A stretch of 64,000 nucleotides of DNA from Pseudomonas batumici (GTDB taxonomy: Bacteria > Pseudomonadota > Gammaproteobacteria > Pseudomonadales > Pseudomonadaceae), in assembly GCF_000820515.1 (NCBI RefSeq), contig NZ_JXDG01000041.1, forward strand, positions 1 to 64,000, written 5' to 3'. Position numbers and translations under genes: made by a program. The notes below the pieces were generated by a model, which ran no database searches, was not told the origin of the DNA, and saw nothing but the letters and a program-made list of their open reading frames with translations. Below are positions 33,554-40,957 of this stretch, piece after piece (the first letter of the stretch is position 1; every line of letters starts with the position of its first letter).

Positions 33554-34354
33554 ATGGACATGCCCATCAACCGCTTCAAACAAAGGCTGCAAAGCGGCGA
33601 AACGCAAATCGGCCTCTGGCTTGGCCTGGCTGACGCCTACTGTGCCGAGTTGGCAGCGAATGCCGGTTTCGACTGGCTGCTGATCGACGGCGAACATGCG
33701 CCCAATGACCTGCGCGGGATGCTCGGCCAGTTGCAGGCCGTCGCATCCTACGCGAGCCAGCCGATCATCCGCCCGGTGATCGGCGATAGCGCGCTGATCA
33801 AGCAGGTGCTGGATATCGGCGCCCAGACCTTGCTGGTGCCCATGGTCGAAAGTGCCCAACAGGCACGGGAACTGGTGCGCGCGATTCACTATCCGCCCCA
33901 GGGGATACGCGGCGTCGGCAGCGCGCTGGCGCGGGCATCACGCTGGAACAGCATTCCCGGTTACCTGGACCAGGCCGATACACAGATGTGCCTGCTGGTG
34001 CAGATCGAGAACCGCGAAGGCCTGGCCAACCTGGATGCCATCGCCGCGGTCGAGGGGGTCGACGGGGTGTTTATCGGCCCAGCGGATTTGAGTGCGTCCA
34101 TGGGCCATCGCGGCAACCCAGGGCATCCCGAGGTTCAGGCGGCCATCGAGGACGCCATCGTGCGGATCAAGCGAGCCGGCAAGGCCGCCGGTATTCTCAG
34201 TGCCGACGAGGCGCTGGCCCGACGTTATATCGCGCTGGGCGCTGCGTTCGTTGCCGTGGGTGTCGACACCACGGTGCTGATGCGTGGCCTGCAAACTCTC
34301 GCAGGTAAATTCAAGGATGTTCCGGCCTCGACAAGTGCGGGCGGCGTGTACTGA
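33554..34354 (+). CDS. hpaI: 4-hydroxy-2-oxoheptane-1,7-dioate aldolase
   Basis: A 266-residue class II pyruvate aldolase of the HpcH/HpaI family. The metal and substrate blocks are clear: WLLIDGEHAPNDL, TLLVPMVESAQQA, QIENREGLANLDAIA (metal Glu) and GVFIGPADLSASMGH (metal Asp). It splits the C7 intermediate into pyruvate and succinate semialdehyde, the end products. CTGGAGG precedes the ATG at 33554. Last gene of the plus-strand operon. Confidence 0.93.
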   Translation: MDMPINRFKQRLQSGETQIGLWLGLADAYCAELAANAGFDWLLIDGEHAPNDLRGMLGQLQAVASYASQPIIRPVIGDSALIKQVLDIGAQTLLVPMVESAQQARELVRAIHYPPQGIRGVGSALARASRWNSIPGYLDQADTQMCLLVQIENREGLANLDAIAAVEGVDGVFIGPADLSASMGHRGNPGHPEVQAAIEDAIVRIKRAGKAAGILSADEALARRYIALGAAFVAVGVDTTVLMRGLQTLAGKFKDVPASTSAGGVY

Positions 34355-34356
34355 AC

Positions 34357-34419
34357 ACACCGCCCCTCCGTAGGAGCAGCCGGTCAACGTTCGATGCTCG
34401 CTCCTACAGAGGCGGTGTT
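34357..34419. terminator. Long inverted repeat after hpaI (REP-like terminator)
   Basis: The outer arms ACACCGCC/GGCGGTGT and the inner CGTAGGAGC/GCTCCTAC pair across a short spacer. The GTAGGAGC...GCTCCTAC core is a Pseudomonas REP signature. It lies between the convergent hpaI and second hpaR, where both transcripts should end. Confidence 0.65.
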
Positions 34420-34430
34420 TGCATTGGCAT

Positions 34431-34853
34431 TCAACGCCTGATGGTCTTCAACTCATTGAGCAGCCCGAGCAAGGTCTGCAATTTCTCCTCGCCCAACTGC
34501 GCCTGCAGCCGCTGGTAGTTCTCTTCCATGCATTGGCTCATGGACTCAAAGCTAGCCTTGCCCTTCTCGGCCAGGCTCACCAGCACCCGCCGCTGATCCT
34601 GCTCGGCCTTGCGCCGCTGAACCATACCCGCCGCCTCCATGCGCACCAGAACACCGGTCATGCTCGGCTTGAGGATGCAGGCCAGCTCGGCCAGTTGGTA
34701 GATCTCCAGCTCGTCGTGCTGGCTGAGAATGCGGATAACCCGCCATTGCTGCTCGGTCAAACCATGCTGGTTGAGCGAGGGACGGAAGAAACTCATGGCC
34801 GCTTCACGGGCCTGCAAGAGGGTCAACGTCAGGGACTGTCGGGGTTTGAGCAT
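34431..34853 (-). CDS. hpaR: HpaR, MarR-family repressor (second copy)
   Basis: A 140-residue paralogue of the protein at 25351. It aligns along its whole length: MLKPRQSLTLTLLQAREAAM versus MANPRPSLTLTLLQAREAVM, and shares NQHGLTEQQWRVIRILSQ and ACILKPSMTGVLVRMEAAG. The recognition helix (KPSM[TS]GVL) is the same, so both may bind similar operators, while the ligand-side residues differ more. The gene lies between the end of the hpa operon and the hydroxylase genes. It has its own AT-rich operator at 34879, so autorepression is likely. Confidence 0.88.
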   Translation of the reverse strand: MLKPRQSLTLTLLQAREAAMSFFRPSLNQHGLTEQQWRVIRILSQHDELEIYQLAELACILKPSMTGVLVRMEAAGMVQRRKAEQDQRRVLVSLAEKGKASFESMSQCMEENYQRLQAQLGEEKLQTLLGLLNELKTIRR

Positions 34854-34878
34854 CGGCGTCAGGATCACGGCATATTTA

Positions 34879-34898
34879 GTTAATAATTTAACGAAATT
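34879..34898. promoter_or_regulatory. HpaR-type operator upstream of second hpaR
   Basis: GTTAATAATTTAACGAAATT: inverted GTTAA/TTAAC arms, matching GTTAATAGGTTAACGAATTT in the hpaA-hpaG1 gap almost base for base. It lies 26 bases upstream of the hpaR start, inside the likely promoter. Confidence 0.6.
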
Positions 34899-34916
34899 CT
34901 AGCATTGTCCAACCCG

Positions 34917-34990
34917 CTACACCTACACCTACACCTACACCTACACCTACACCTACACCTACACCTACACCTACACCTACACCTACACCT
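34917..34990. repeat. Hexanucleotide microsatellite (CTACAC)12
   Basis: Seventy-four bases of uninterrupted period-6 repeat (12 copies plus two bases). It lies between the upstream side of the second hpaR promoter and the 3' end of the flavin-reductase gene. A plus-strand frame through it would encode a His-Leu repeat but has no support as a gene. Repeat tracts like this are prone to slipped-strand length change. Confidence 0.95.
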
Positions 34991-35068
34991 TCCAGATGAT
35001 GTTGCGTTTGTCCCTGTCTACCATGAAGCAAAACGGCGCCCCAGGCGCCGTAGAACATTGAAGGCCGC

Positions 35069-36025
35069 TCAACAATGGCTGATGAGCTTCTTCAAGACCG
35101 TCTTGAAGGTTTCGATCTGCTCTTCGCTGAAATCGGCAAACACCTTGTCCTGCTGCTCCCGGGCAATCGCCCAGAGGTCCTCGGTCTGCTCAATGCCGGT
35201 GGCGGTCAGGCGCACGCGGTGGTCATCGTCGTTGACCAGGCCTTTGCGCTTGAGGTTGGCCACCGCTTCATCAATTTCCCGCACAGGCATCGCCACCTCG
35301 CGCAACAGATCGCTCACGCTCAGGCCGGCGTCGCTCTCCAGCACCATGAGCATCCGCGCCTCGCTGGTACGTAGGCCGGTAGACAATTGCCGAGGTTGGT
35401 AGCTGGACTGATATGCCCGTACCGCCTGGGTCATCAAGTAATACAGGTTGTGGCTCAGGCGCCCCTGGAAATGACTGCTCGGCGGTTGGTTTTCATCACG
35501 TTTGGTCATGCGGGTATGCGGCAGGACCATGGAGTAGGCGCCCTGGTGATAGAGCAAAGGCGAGCGGCCGAAGTCATCGAAGGCGATGACTTTACCGATC
35601 ATGATCCAGTGATCGCCACCGTCTAGCTGCTGATATTTCTCGCAGTGAAAACGCGCCGAGCAATCGGCGAATACCGGCGAACCACCCTCGCCCGCTTCGA
35701 ATTCGATTTCGGCGAAGCGATCTTCCTTGGGGCGGGCGAAATTGTTGGAGAGGTCGATCTGGTCCGCCGCCAGCACGTTGACCGCAAAATGGCTGGCCTG
35801 CTCGAATACCTCGTGGCTGTTGGAGCGTTTGTCGATGCTCCACAGCACCAGAGGCGGATCCAGGGACACCGAGTTGAAGCTGTTGGCCGTAACGCCGACC
35901 TTGCGCCCGGAAGCGGTGGCGGCGGTGACCACGGTCACGCCAGTGGCGAAGTTGCCCAGGGCCCGGCGGAAGGCCCGTGGATCGAAGGTCGTTTCGATGG
36001 CGGCGCAAGCGCTGTTTTGAGACAT
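35069..36025 (-). CDS. p-Hydroxyphenylacetate hydroxylase reductase (C1) with MarR-like C-domain
   Basis: A 318-residue fusion. Residues 1-170 are an HpaC/flavin-reductase domain (RRALGNFATGVTVVTAATAS, TANSFNSVSLDPPLVLWSI). Residues 185-318 form a MarR-like helical domain (TSEARMLMVLESDAGLSVSD ... LRLTATG-type wing). The size and plan match the Acinetobacter C1 component, in which the C-domain binds 4-hydroxyphenylacetate and speeds up FMN reduction by NADH. It supplies reduced FMN to the oxygenase encoded 70 bases upstream. The E. coli HpaC lacks such a domain. Confidence 0.85.
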   Translation of the reverse strand: MSQNSACAAIETTFDPRAFRRALGNFATGVTVVTAATASGRKVGVTANSFNSVSLDPPLVLWSIDKRSNSHEVFEQASHFAVNVLAADQIDLSNNFARPKEDRFAEIEFEAGEGGSPVFADCSARFHCEKYQQLDGGDHWIMIGKVIAFDDFGRSPLLYHQGAYSMVLPHTRMTKRDENQPPSSHFQGRLSHNLYYLMTQAVRAYQSSYQPRQLSTGLRTSEARMLMVLESDAGLSVSDLLREVAMPVREIDEAVANLKRKGLVNDDDHRVRLTATGIEQTEDLWAIAREQQDKVFADFSEEQIETFKTVLKKLISHC

Positions 36026-36095
36026 GCAAGACTCCCGGACTGCTTCCAGGAGCAGTCCTGATTGTTGTTATGGGGGCGTTGTATAGCCGTTCGAC

Positions 36096-37265
36096 TTAGG
36101 CCAGGCTCGGATCGGGCTCCAGGCCCATCAGCTCGCGGCCGAGGATCTGCGCACAGACGTCATAATCGGTGTAGGCATGGGCCCCGGTCATGTGCGAGTC
36201 GCGGAACAGACGCTGCATCTCATTGTGCTCGAACCAGGCGTTGCCACCGGCGACTTCGAACAAGCGATCTACAGCCTGAATGCACATCTTGGTCGCGTAC
36301 GCCTGGTTAGTGCGCCAGAACGCCAGGGCCTCGCGACTGGGATAACGATGCTGCTCACTGTGCTCGGCGTGTTCCTGCCAGGTCTTTTCGAGAAAGGCCC
36401 GGGCGGCAGCCACCTGATGAGTCGACTCGGCCAGGCGCATCAATGCCGGGGTCGCCGCACCGACCGCCGCCCCGGTGTACGCACGCACGCGGGTCTTGGT
36501 TTTTTCACGGAACACTTCCAGCATCCGCTCGGCCACCCCCAGGCTCACGGTGGCGAAACCACTGGCGAAGTAAGGACGATAGGGCGAGTAGAAAATCTTG
36601 CTGTCCGGGTACAGGCCGAAACCTGCGGACTTGCCTTCCATCATGTCCTTGGCTTTCTGGATCCGATGTTCTGGCACCAGCACATTGTCGATGATCAAGG
36701 TCTTGGTGCCGCTGCCTTTCATGCCGGCGGCGAACCAGTCGTCACGGATCTGGTAGTCACTGCGTGGCACTACCGCAAAGCAGTAGTCTTGGGAGCCCTC
36801 AGCGTTTTTGCGACGGAAACCAACAATCGCCCATTCGGCGTGATCGGAACCGCTGCTCCAGCCCATTTCACCGCTGAACAGGACACCGCCTTCAGTTTCT
36901 TCAGTGCGGCCGAACGGCGCGATACTGCTACTGGCCGTGGCATCCGGGTCATCGCCCCAGACCTCCTGCTGCAATTTGGCCGAGAACAGCGCCAGTTGAT
37001 GGCTGTGGGTACACAGCAGGCTCATCGCCCACGCGGTGCTGGCACAAGCGCCGGCGAGCAACGCAATGCAGTCGGCAAATTGTGGCAGTGAGATTTCCAT
37101 GCCGCCGAACTGGCGCGGCTGGAAGGCACGGTGCAGACCGATGCTTTTGAGCAGCGCAATGTTCTCGTCGGGGACCTTGCGCTCCTGCTCGGTCCGAAAG
37201 GCATTGGCGGCGATGGTCGGCAGAATGGACTTGAGGTCTTCGAGGAGCGGGTTTGACTTTTTCAT
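36096..37265 (-). CDS. p-Hydroxyphenylacetate 3-hydroxylase oxygenase (C2, acyl-CoA dehydrogenase fold)
   Basis: A 389-residue flavin-dependent monooxygenase of the acyl-CoA dehydrogenase fold (HsaA/C2-HPAH group). Blocks: HRAFQPRQFGGMEISLPQF, GACASTAWAMSLLCTHSHQL, a middle beta-domain (LFSGEMGWSSGSDHAEWAIV), and the C-terminal FRDSHMTGAHAYTDYD. It uses reduced FMN and O2 to turn 4-hydroxyphenylacetate into 3,4-dihydroxyphenylacetate, the entry step of the hpa pathway. It is not related to E. coli HpaB. The 240 bases upstream (37266-37505) must hold its promoter; no sharp operator was seen there. Confidence 0.87.
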   Translation of the reverse strand: MKKSNPLLEDLKSILPTIAANAFRTEQERKVPDENIALLKSIGLHRAFQPRQFGGMEISLPQFADCIALLAGACASTAWAMSLLCTHSHQLALFSAKLQQEVWGDDPDATASSSIAPFGRTEETEGGVLFSGEMGWSSGSDHAEWAIVGFRRKNAEGSQDYCFAVVPRSDYQIRDDWFAAGMKGSGTKTLIIDNVLVPEHRIQKAKDMMEGKSAGFGLYPDSKIFYSPYRPYFASGFATVSLGVAERMLEVFREKTKTRVRAYTGAAVGAATPALMRLAESTHQVAAARAFLEKTWQEHAEHSEQHRYPSREALAFWRTNQAYATKMCIQAVDRLFEVAGGNAWFEHNEMQRLFRDSHMTGAHAYTDYDVCAQILGRELMGLEPDPSLA

Positions 37266-37505
37266 GGATGGCCCTGCTTATTATTGGATGTCCGGCAGAC
37301 GTTCAAAGCTGTGCAACGGCGCCGGATGCAGGGCCAGTATGGTGCGATCGATCACGCTGAAAAATGCATCTTCCAAAGCCAAGATTGTACTTTCCATAGG
37401 CAACCAGCCAAGCAGGGCACACACACCTGCAATCCATCTGACAGACACCGACATGCCCCTCCGCGGTCAAAACAAATCTTCACGGATAGATACACCTTCC
37501 TGACC

Positions 37506-38099
37506 TCAATGGTCAGGGCAATCGCTGGCGGGGTTATAGTCGAGCAGCCCCTCGGCAATGGCGAAGCGGAACATCTCTTTGAGCCAGCCTCGGCACTTGC
37601 CAGCAGTAGACAAGGCGTTGCGTTTCTCTATACGGCGGATTGTCATGAGCAGATCAGCCCGCTGTATCTCTGGCACCAGGAGCTTGCCCAGTCCGGGCAG
37701 GATATCTTTCTGAAAGAAACGATCGATCTGCACCAGCGTGCATTGCCGCCCCATGCTCAAGCGCTTGGCCTTGAAGGCCCGCCAGCGCGCAAATACGGCC
37801 TCAAAGGCATTGCTCAACTCAGCATCGTAATCGAGCTGCTTACGTCGGTGCAGACGCGGATCAATGCCCTTGACGACCAGCGATCGCGCTTCCTCTCGCA
37901 ACTCGCGAGCGTCCTTCAAGGAAATTTCCGGGTAAGGCCCCAGGGACATTCTCTTGGTCTGCCCTCTCCACTGGAACCTGAAATGCCAAAGCTTGGAGCC
38001 ATTGGTTGGCACCATGAGCGAAAGGCCTCGGCCATCACACAGGTAGTAGCTACATTTTTGAGGTCTAGCCTGCCGAACGGCAGTATCGGTTAAAGACAT
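37506..38099 (-). pseudogene. Tyrosine integrase, N-terminal half only
   Basis: A 197-residue frame beginning MSLTDTAVRQARPQKCSYYL. It contains the DUF4102 arm-binding domain (LCDGRGLSLMVPTNGSKLWH, LGPYPEISLKDARELREEA) and part of the core-binding SAM-like domain. Family members (P4-like island integrases) are about 400 residues. Everything after FAIAEGLLDYNPASD, including the R-H-R-Y catalytic domain, is missing. It lies near tRNA-Gly, as expected for an island integrase that used that tRNA as attachment site. It cannot recombine DNA any more. Confidence 0.85.
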
Positions 38100-38184
38100 A
38101 CGGCACCTCCGTCCGAGTCTCTCCCAACAGTGGGCTAGCTCGGGACTGATGACATGAACCCCTCAATTGACGGGGGCAGTGTGA

Positions 38185-39703
38185 TCAGCGAGGTGAAGCG
38201 TACGAATCGTTTTTGAGAGACCAGAGCTGTCCGTTTTCGATGACAAGATTCAGGACAACTTTTTTCTGGCTGGCAGGAGCCCTTGATGGAACTCCACAAT
38301 CGGCATAGGGGACGGCCTTCATAGGCCGCTCCCCTGCCACACCACCCGGCATGCGGGTCCGCACCGGGCGGTTCGAGAGATTGAGGTTATGAGAGTCGCA
38401 CCAGCCCCATCCTGTCAAACCGTGCCACATCCAATACTCGATTGAGCTCAAATCGGCTGTTAGCCACCAGCGGCAGGCGTTTCCCGCCACCTTCTGCGCT
38501 ACACGGTCATTCGCACCCAGTGCTCGCAGCTCACGATAAATCGTCGAATTACGCTTCCACTGCTTGAGTTGGACCGCCCTCAATCGGTGCCTTATCCACT
38601 CGTCCAGCTTGCGCCAGACTTTCGGCGTCTGTGACAGCCCAAAGTAGGTTTTCCAGCCCAACAGATAAGGGCGTAGGTTCTCGACAACTTGTCGCAGACT
38701 GCGACCGCCTGATCGACGGGTCAGTTCGCGTATTCGTTGCTTGAACCGCTTGCGCGCCTTGACCGCCACGGCTCTTTTGACACCTTGTGGAGAGGCCCAG
38801 AAGGCGTATCCCAGAAACTTGCGACCGAACGCGCTGGCCACCGCACTCTTGCTTTCGTTGACACTCAAGTGCAGCTTTTCATACAGCCGCTTGAGCAGGG
38901 CCATCACCCTCTGCCCTGCCTTGTGGCTGCGAACATACACATTCGCATCGTCTGCATAGCGCACAAAACAATGGCCTCGGCGTTCAAGCTCCCGATCCAC
39001 TTCGTCCAACAGCACGTTCGCCAGCAATGGCGACAGCGGACCGCCTTGCGGCGCCCCGCCACGGTTTTTCTCGACCACACCATTGATCAGTGTCCCCGCA
39101 TCCAGATAGGCACGGACCAAGCGGATAACCGCCCGATCCAAAATCCGTCTGCGTAAGCGATCAATCAAAAATATCGTGATCGACCCGGTCGAAGAACTTC
39201 TCCAGGTCCACATCAACCACCACTTTTCGACCCGAAGACACATGGCGCTGAGCCGCCAACACCGCGTCCTGCGCACTACGTCCCGGGCGAAAGCCATAGC
39301 TGTGTTCACTGAAAGTTGGATCGAGTAGTGGCTGCAAAACTTGCAGTAGCGCTTGTTGGATCAAACGATCGGTGACCGTCGGGATACCCAACTCGCGTTC
39401 GCCGCCATCGGGCTTCGGAATGACCACACGTCGTACCGGACTGGGCCGGTAGGCACCAGAGAGGAGCTGTTCACGAATCACTGCCCACTGACTCAGCAGA
39501 TGCTCGGCGGTCTGTTCAATGTCCAGACCATCGACTCCCGCTGCGCCTTTGTTGGCCTTAACCCGTTTCCACGCCCGTTTCAGGTTTTCTCTCGCAAAGG
39601 CTCGTTCCAGCAGCCCTTGCCCTGCGTTATCGGATTCATCTTGCGGGCGATTGACCTCGTCACTGATGGGACTTCTCACGGCTTCACCGCTCGTTGTCTC
39701 CAC
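38185..39703 (-). pseudogene. ltrA: Group II intron reverse transcriptase/maturase, frameshifted
   Basis: The first part (39703 to about 39170) has RT domains 0-3: KRAWKRVKANKGAAGVDGLD, YRPSPVRRVVIPKPDGGERE, YGFRPGRSAQDAV and VVDVDLEKFFDRVDHDI. There the frame breaks at a T5 run (about 39168-39172); with four Ts it would read HDILIDRLRRRI without interruption. The second frame continues with GAPQGGPLSPLLANVLLDE, the active site FVRYADDANVYV, and the maturase domain (LRPYLLGWKTYFGLSQTPKV). This frame runs on past the RNA 3' end to 38185. A single-base insertion explains everything. Unless it is bypassed by slippage, no full maturase is made. Confidence 0.88.
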
Positions 39704-40131
39704 CCGCCCCGCGTTTGGCAGGCATCTGACTTCCGGTTTTTCGCATCAACATGGCCTATAACGCTTTCTCTCGTTCGGCCCTTCGTCAAAAAAAAAGGAC
39801 TACTACGGCCTCTGCTGACTTCTCGCTCCGGCTTGCGCCGTCGCCCTTTCAGGCATGAGGCGAGATCTCCCCAGGTAAGAACGCAATCCTTCACCGCACA
39901 ACCGCCGGATTTACGCTGCCTGACCTTTGACCACAAGAGCTTCGCGGTTAGTTGCCCGCTCGCCCTGATCGGCATCGCCTTGTATCCGGTTCTTGTCCAT
40001 CGGCTCGCGGCTTCGATTCACGCTTCCTCCCCACATTCGGTCGCCCTCATGCAGTTGCGCTTCACTTCGTTCGCTGTGGTCAGCTTACGGCGGGACTTTC
40101 ACCCACAAGATTGCGCCCATGCTGGGCGCAC
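38299..40131 (-). mobile_element. Group II intron next to the tRNA-Gly terminator
   Basis: On the minus strand the RNA begins GTGCGCCCAGCATGGGCGC at 40131, typical of a bacterial group II intron 5' end. It carries ltrA and closes with a domain V-like hairpin (about 38335-38380, CCGCCCGGTGCGGACC ... GGGTGG) and a domain VI-like stem, ending near 38299. The 3' border is approximate. The 5' exon is the T tract of a Rho-independent terminator plus four bases. Insertion just behind a terminator hairpin is the hallmark of group IIC introns. The 39704-40131 stretch is intron RNA domain I and holds no other gene. Confidence 0.8.
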
Positions 40132-40135
40132 AACG

Positions 40136-40162
40136 AAAAAAGCGACCCTAAGGTCGCTTTTT
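40136..40162 (-). terminator. Rho-independent terminator of tRNA-Gly
   Basis: Stem AAAAAGCGACC/GGTCGCTTTTT with a four-base loop; on the minus strand it ends in six Ts. It lies 55 bases after the tRNA-Gly 3' end and is the 5' exon of the group II intron. Confidence 0.9.
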
Positions 40163-40216
40163 CAAAGGCTTAAGGACCATCATCAGATTTTGATGGAAGT
40201 CCTTGTAACCATAATT

Positions 40217-40292
<76 letters not shown>

Positions 40293-40355
40293 GTCTTGGT
40301 GATGCGCATTTTATAGATTCTACGCACCCCGTCAACCCCTTGATTCAAAATAGTT

Positions 40356-40925
40356 TTATTTTTTTTCAGGATTTTCGGCAGTGACCTTCAGATGCGGCCA
40401 CGCCGCCCGCAGATACTGCAGCATCGACCACAGGGTCAATACCGCCGCCGCCATCAGCAACGCATACCCCACCAGCACCCAGAAACTGAAATCCGAGGGG
40501 TTGGCCAGCAGGATCACCAACGCCAGCATCTGCGCCGCGGTTTTCCATTTGCCCATGTTGGAGACGGCCACCTGTGCCCGCGCGCCCAACTCGGCCATCC
40601 ACTCGCGCAGGGCCGACACCACGATCTCACGACCGATGATCACCGCCGCCGGCAAGGTCAACCACAGGTTGCCATGCTCCTGCACCAGCAGTACCAATGC
40701 CACGGCCACCATCAGCTTGTCGGCCACCGGATCGAGAAACGCGCCGAACGGCGTGCTCTGCTCCAGGCGACGGGCCAGGTAACCGTCCAGCCAATCCGTT
40801 GCCGCCGCAAAGGCAAACACCGAACTGGCCGCCATGTAGCTCCACTGGTAAGGCAGGTAAAACAGCAAAATGAAAATCGGAATGAGTACAACGCGTAGAA
40901 CGGTGATCAGATTAGGGATATTCAT
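40356..40925 (-). CDS. pgsA: CDP-diacylglycerol-glycerol-3-phosphate 3-phosphatidyltransferase
   Basis: A 189-residue inner-membrane enzyme that commits CDP-diacylglycerol to phosphatidylglycerol. The CDP-alcohol phosphotransferase motif is complete: DWLDGYLARRLEQSTPFGAF followed by LDPVADK. Four or more membrane helices are visible. I use the ATG at 40923-40925 (MNIPNLITVLR), the usual beginning; a GTG two codons earlier is the alternative. It is downstream of uvrC, about 30 bases away. Confidence 0.95.
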   Translation of the reverse strand: MNIPNLITVLRVVLIPIFILLFYLPYQWSYMAASSVFAFAAATDWLDGYLARRLEQSTPFGAFLDPVADKLMVAVALVLLVQEHGNLWLTLPAAVIIGREIVVSALREWMAELGARAQVAVSNMGKWKTAAQMLALVILLANPSDFSFWVLVGYALLMAAAVLTLWSMLQYLRAAWPHLKVTAENPEKK

Positions 40926-40957
40926 CGGCACAACTGGCTACGAGGTTGGAAGGCATT

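Noticed and set aside
34917..34990. CRISPR array
   Set aside because: The repeat is a 6-bp microsatellite without spacers, and no cas gene is present in the window.
34905..35402. ORF encoding a His-Leu repeat protein
   Set aside because: It starts at a TTG, is made by the CTACAC tract and then runs antisense through the flavin-reductase gene; the amino-acid pattern is a by-product of the repeat.
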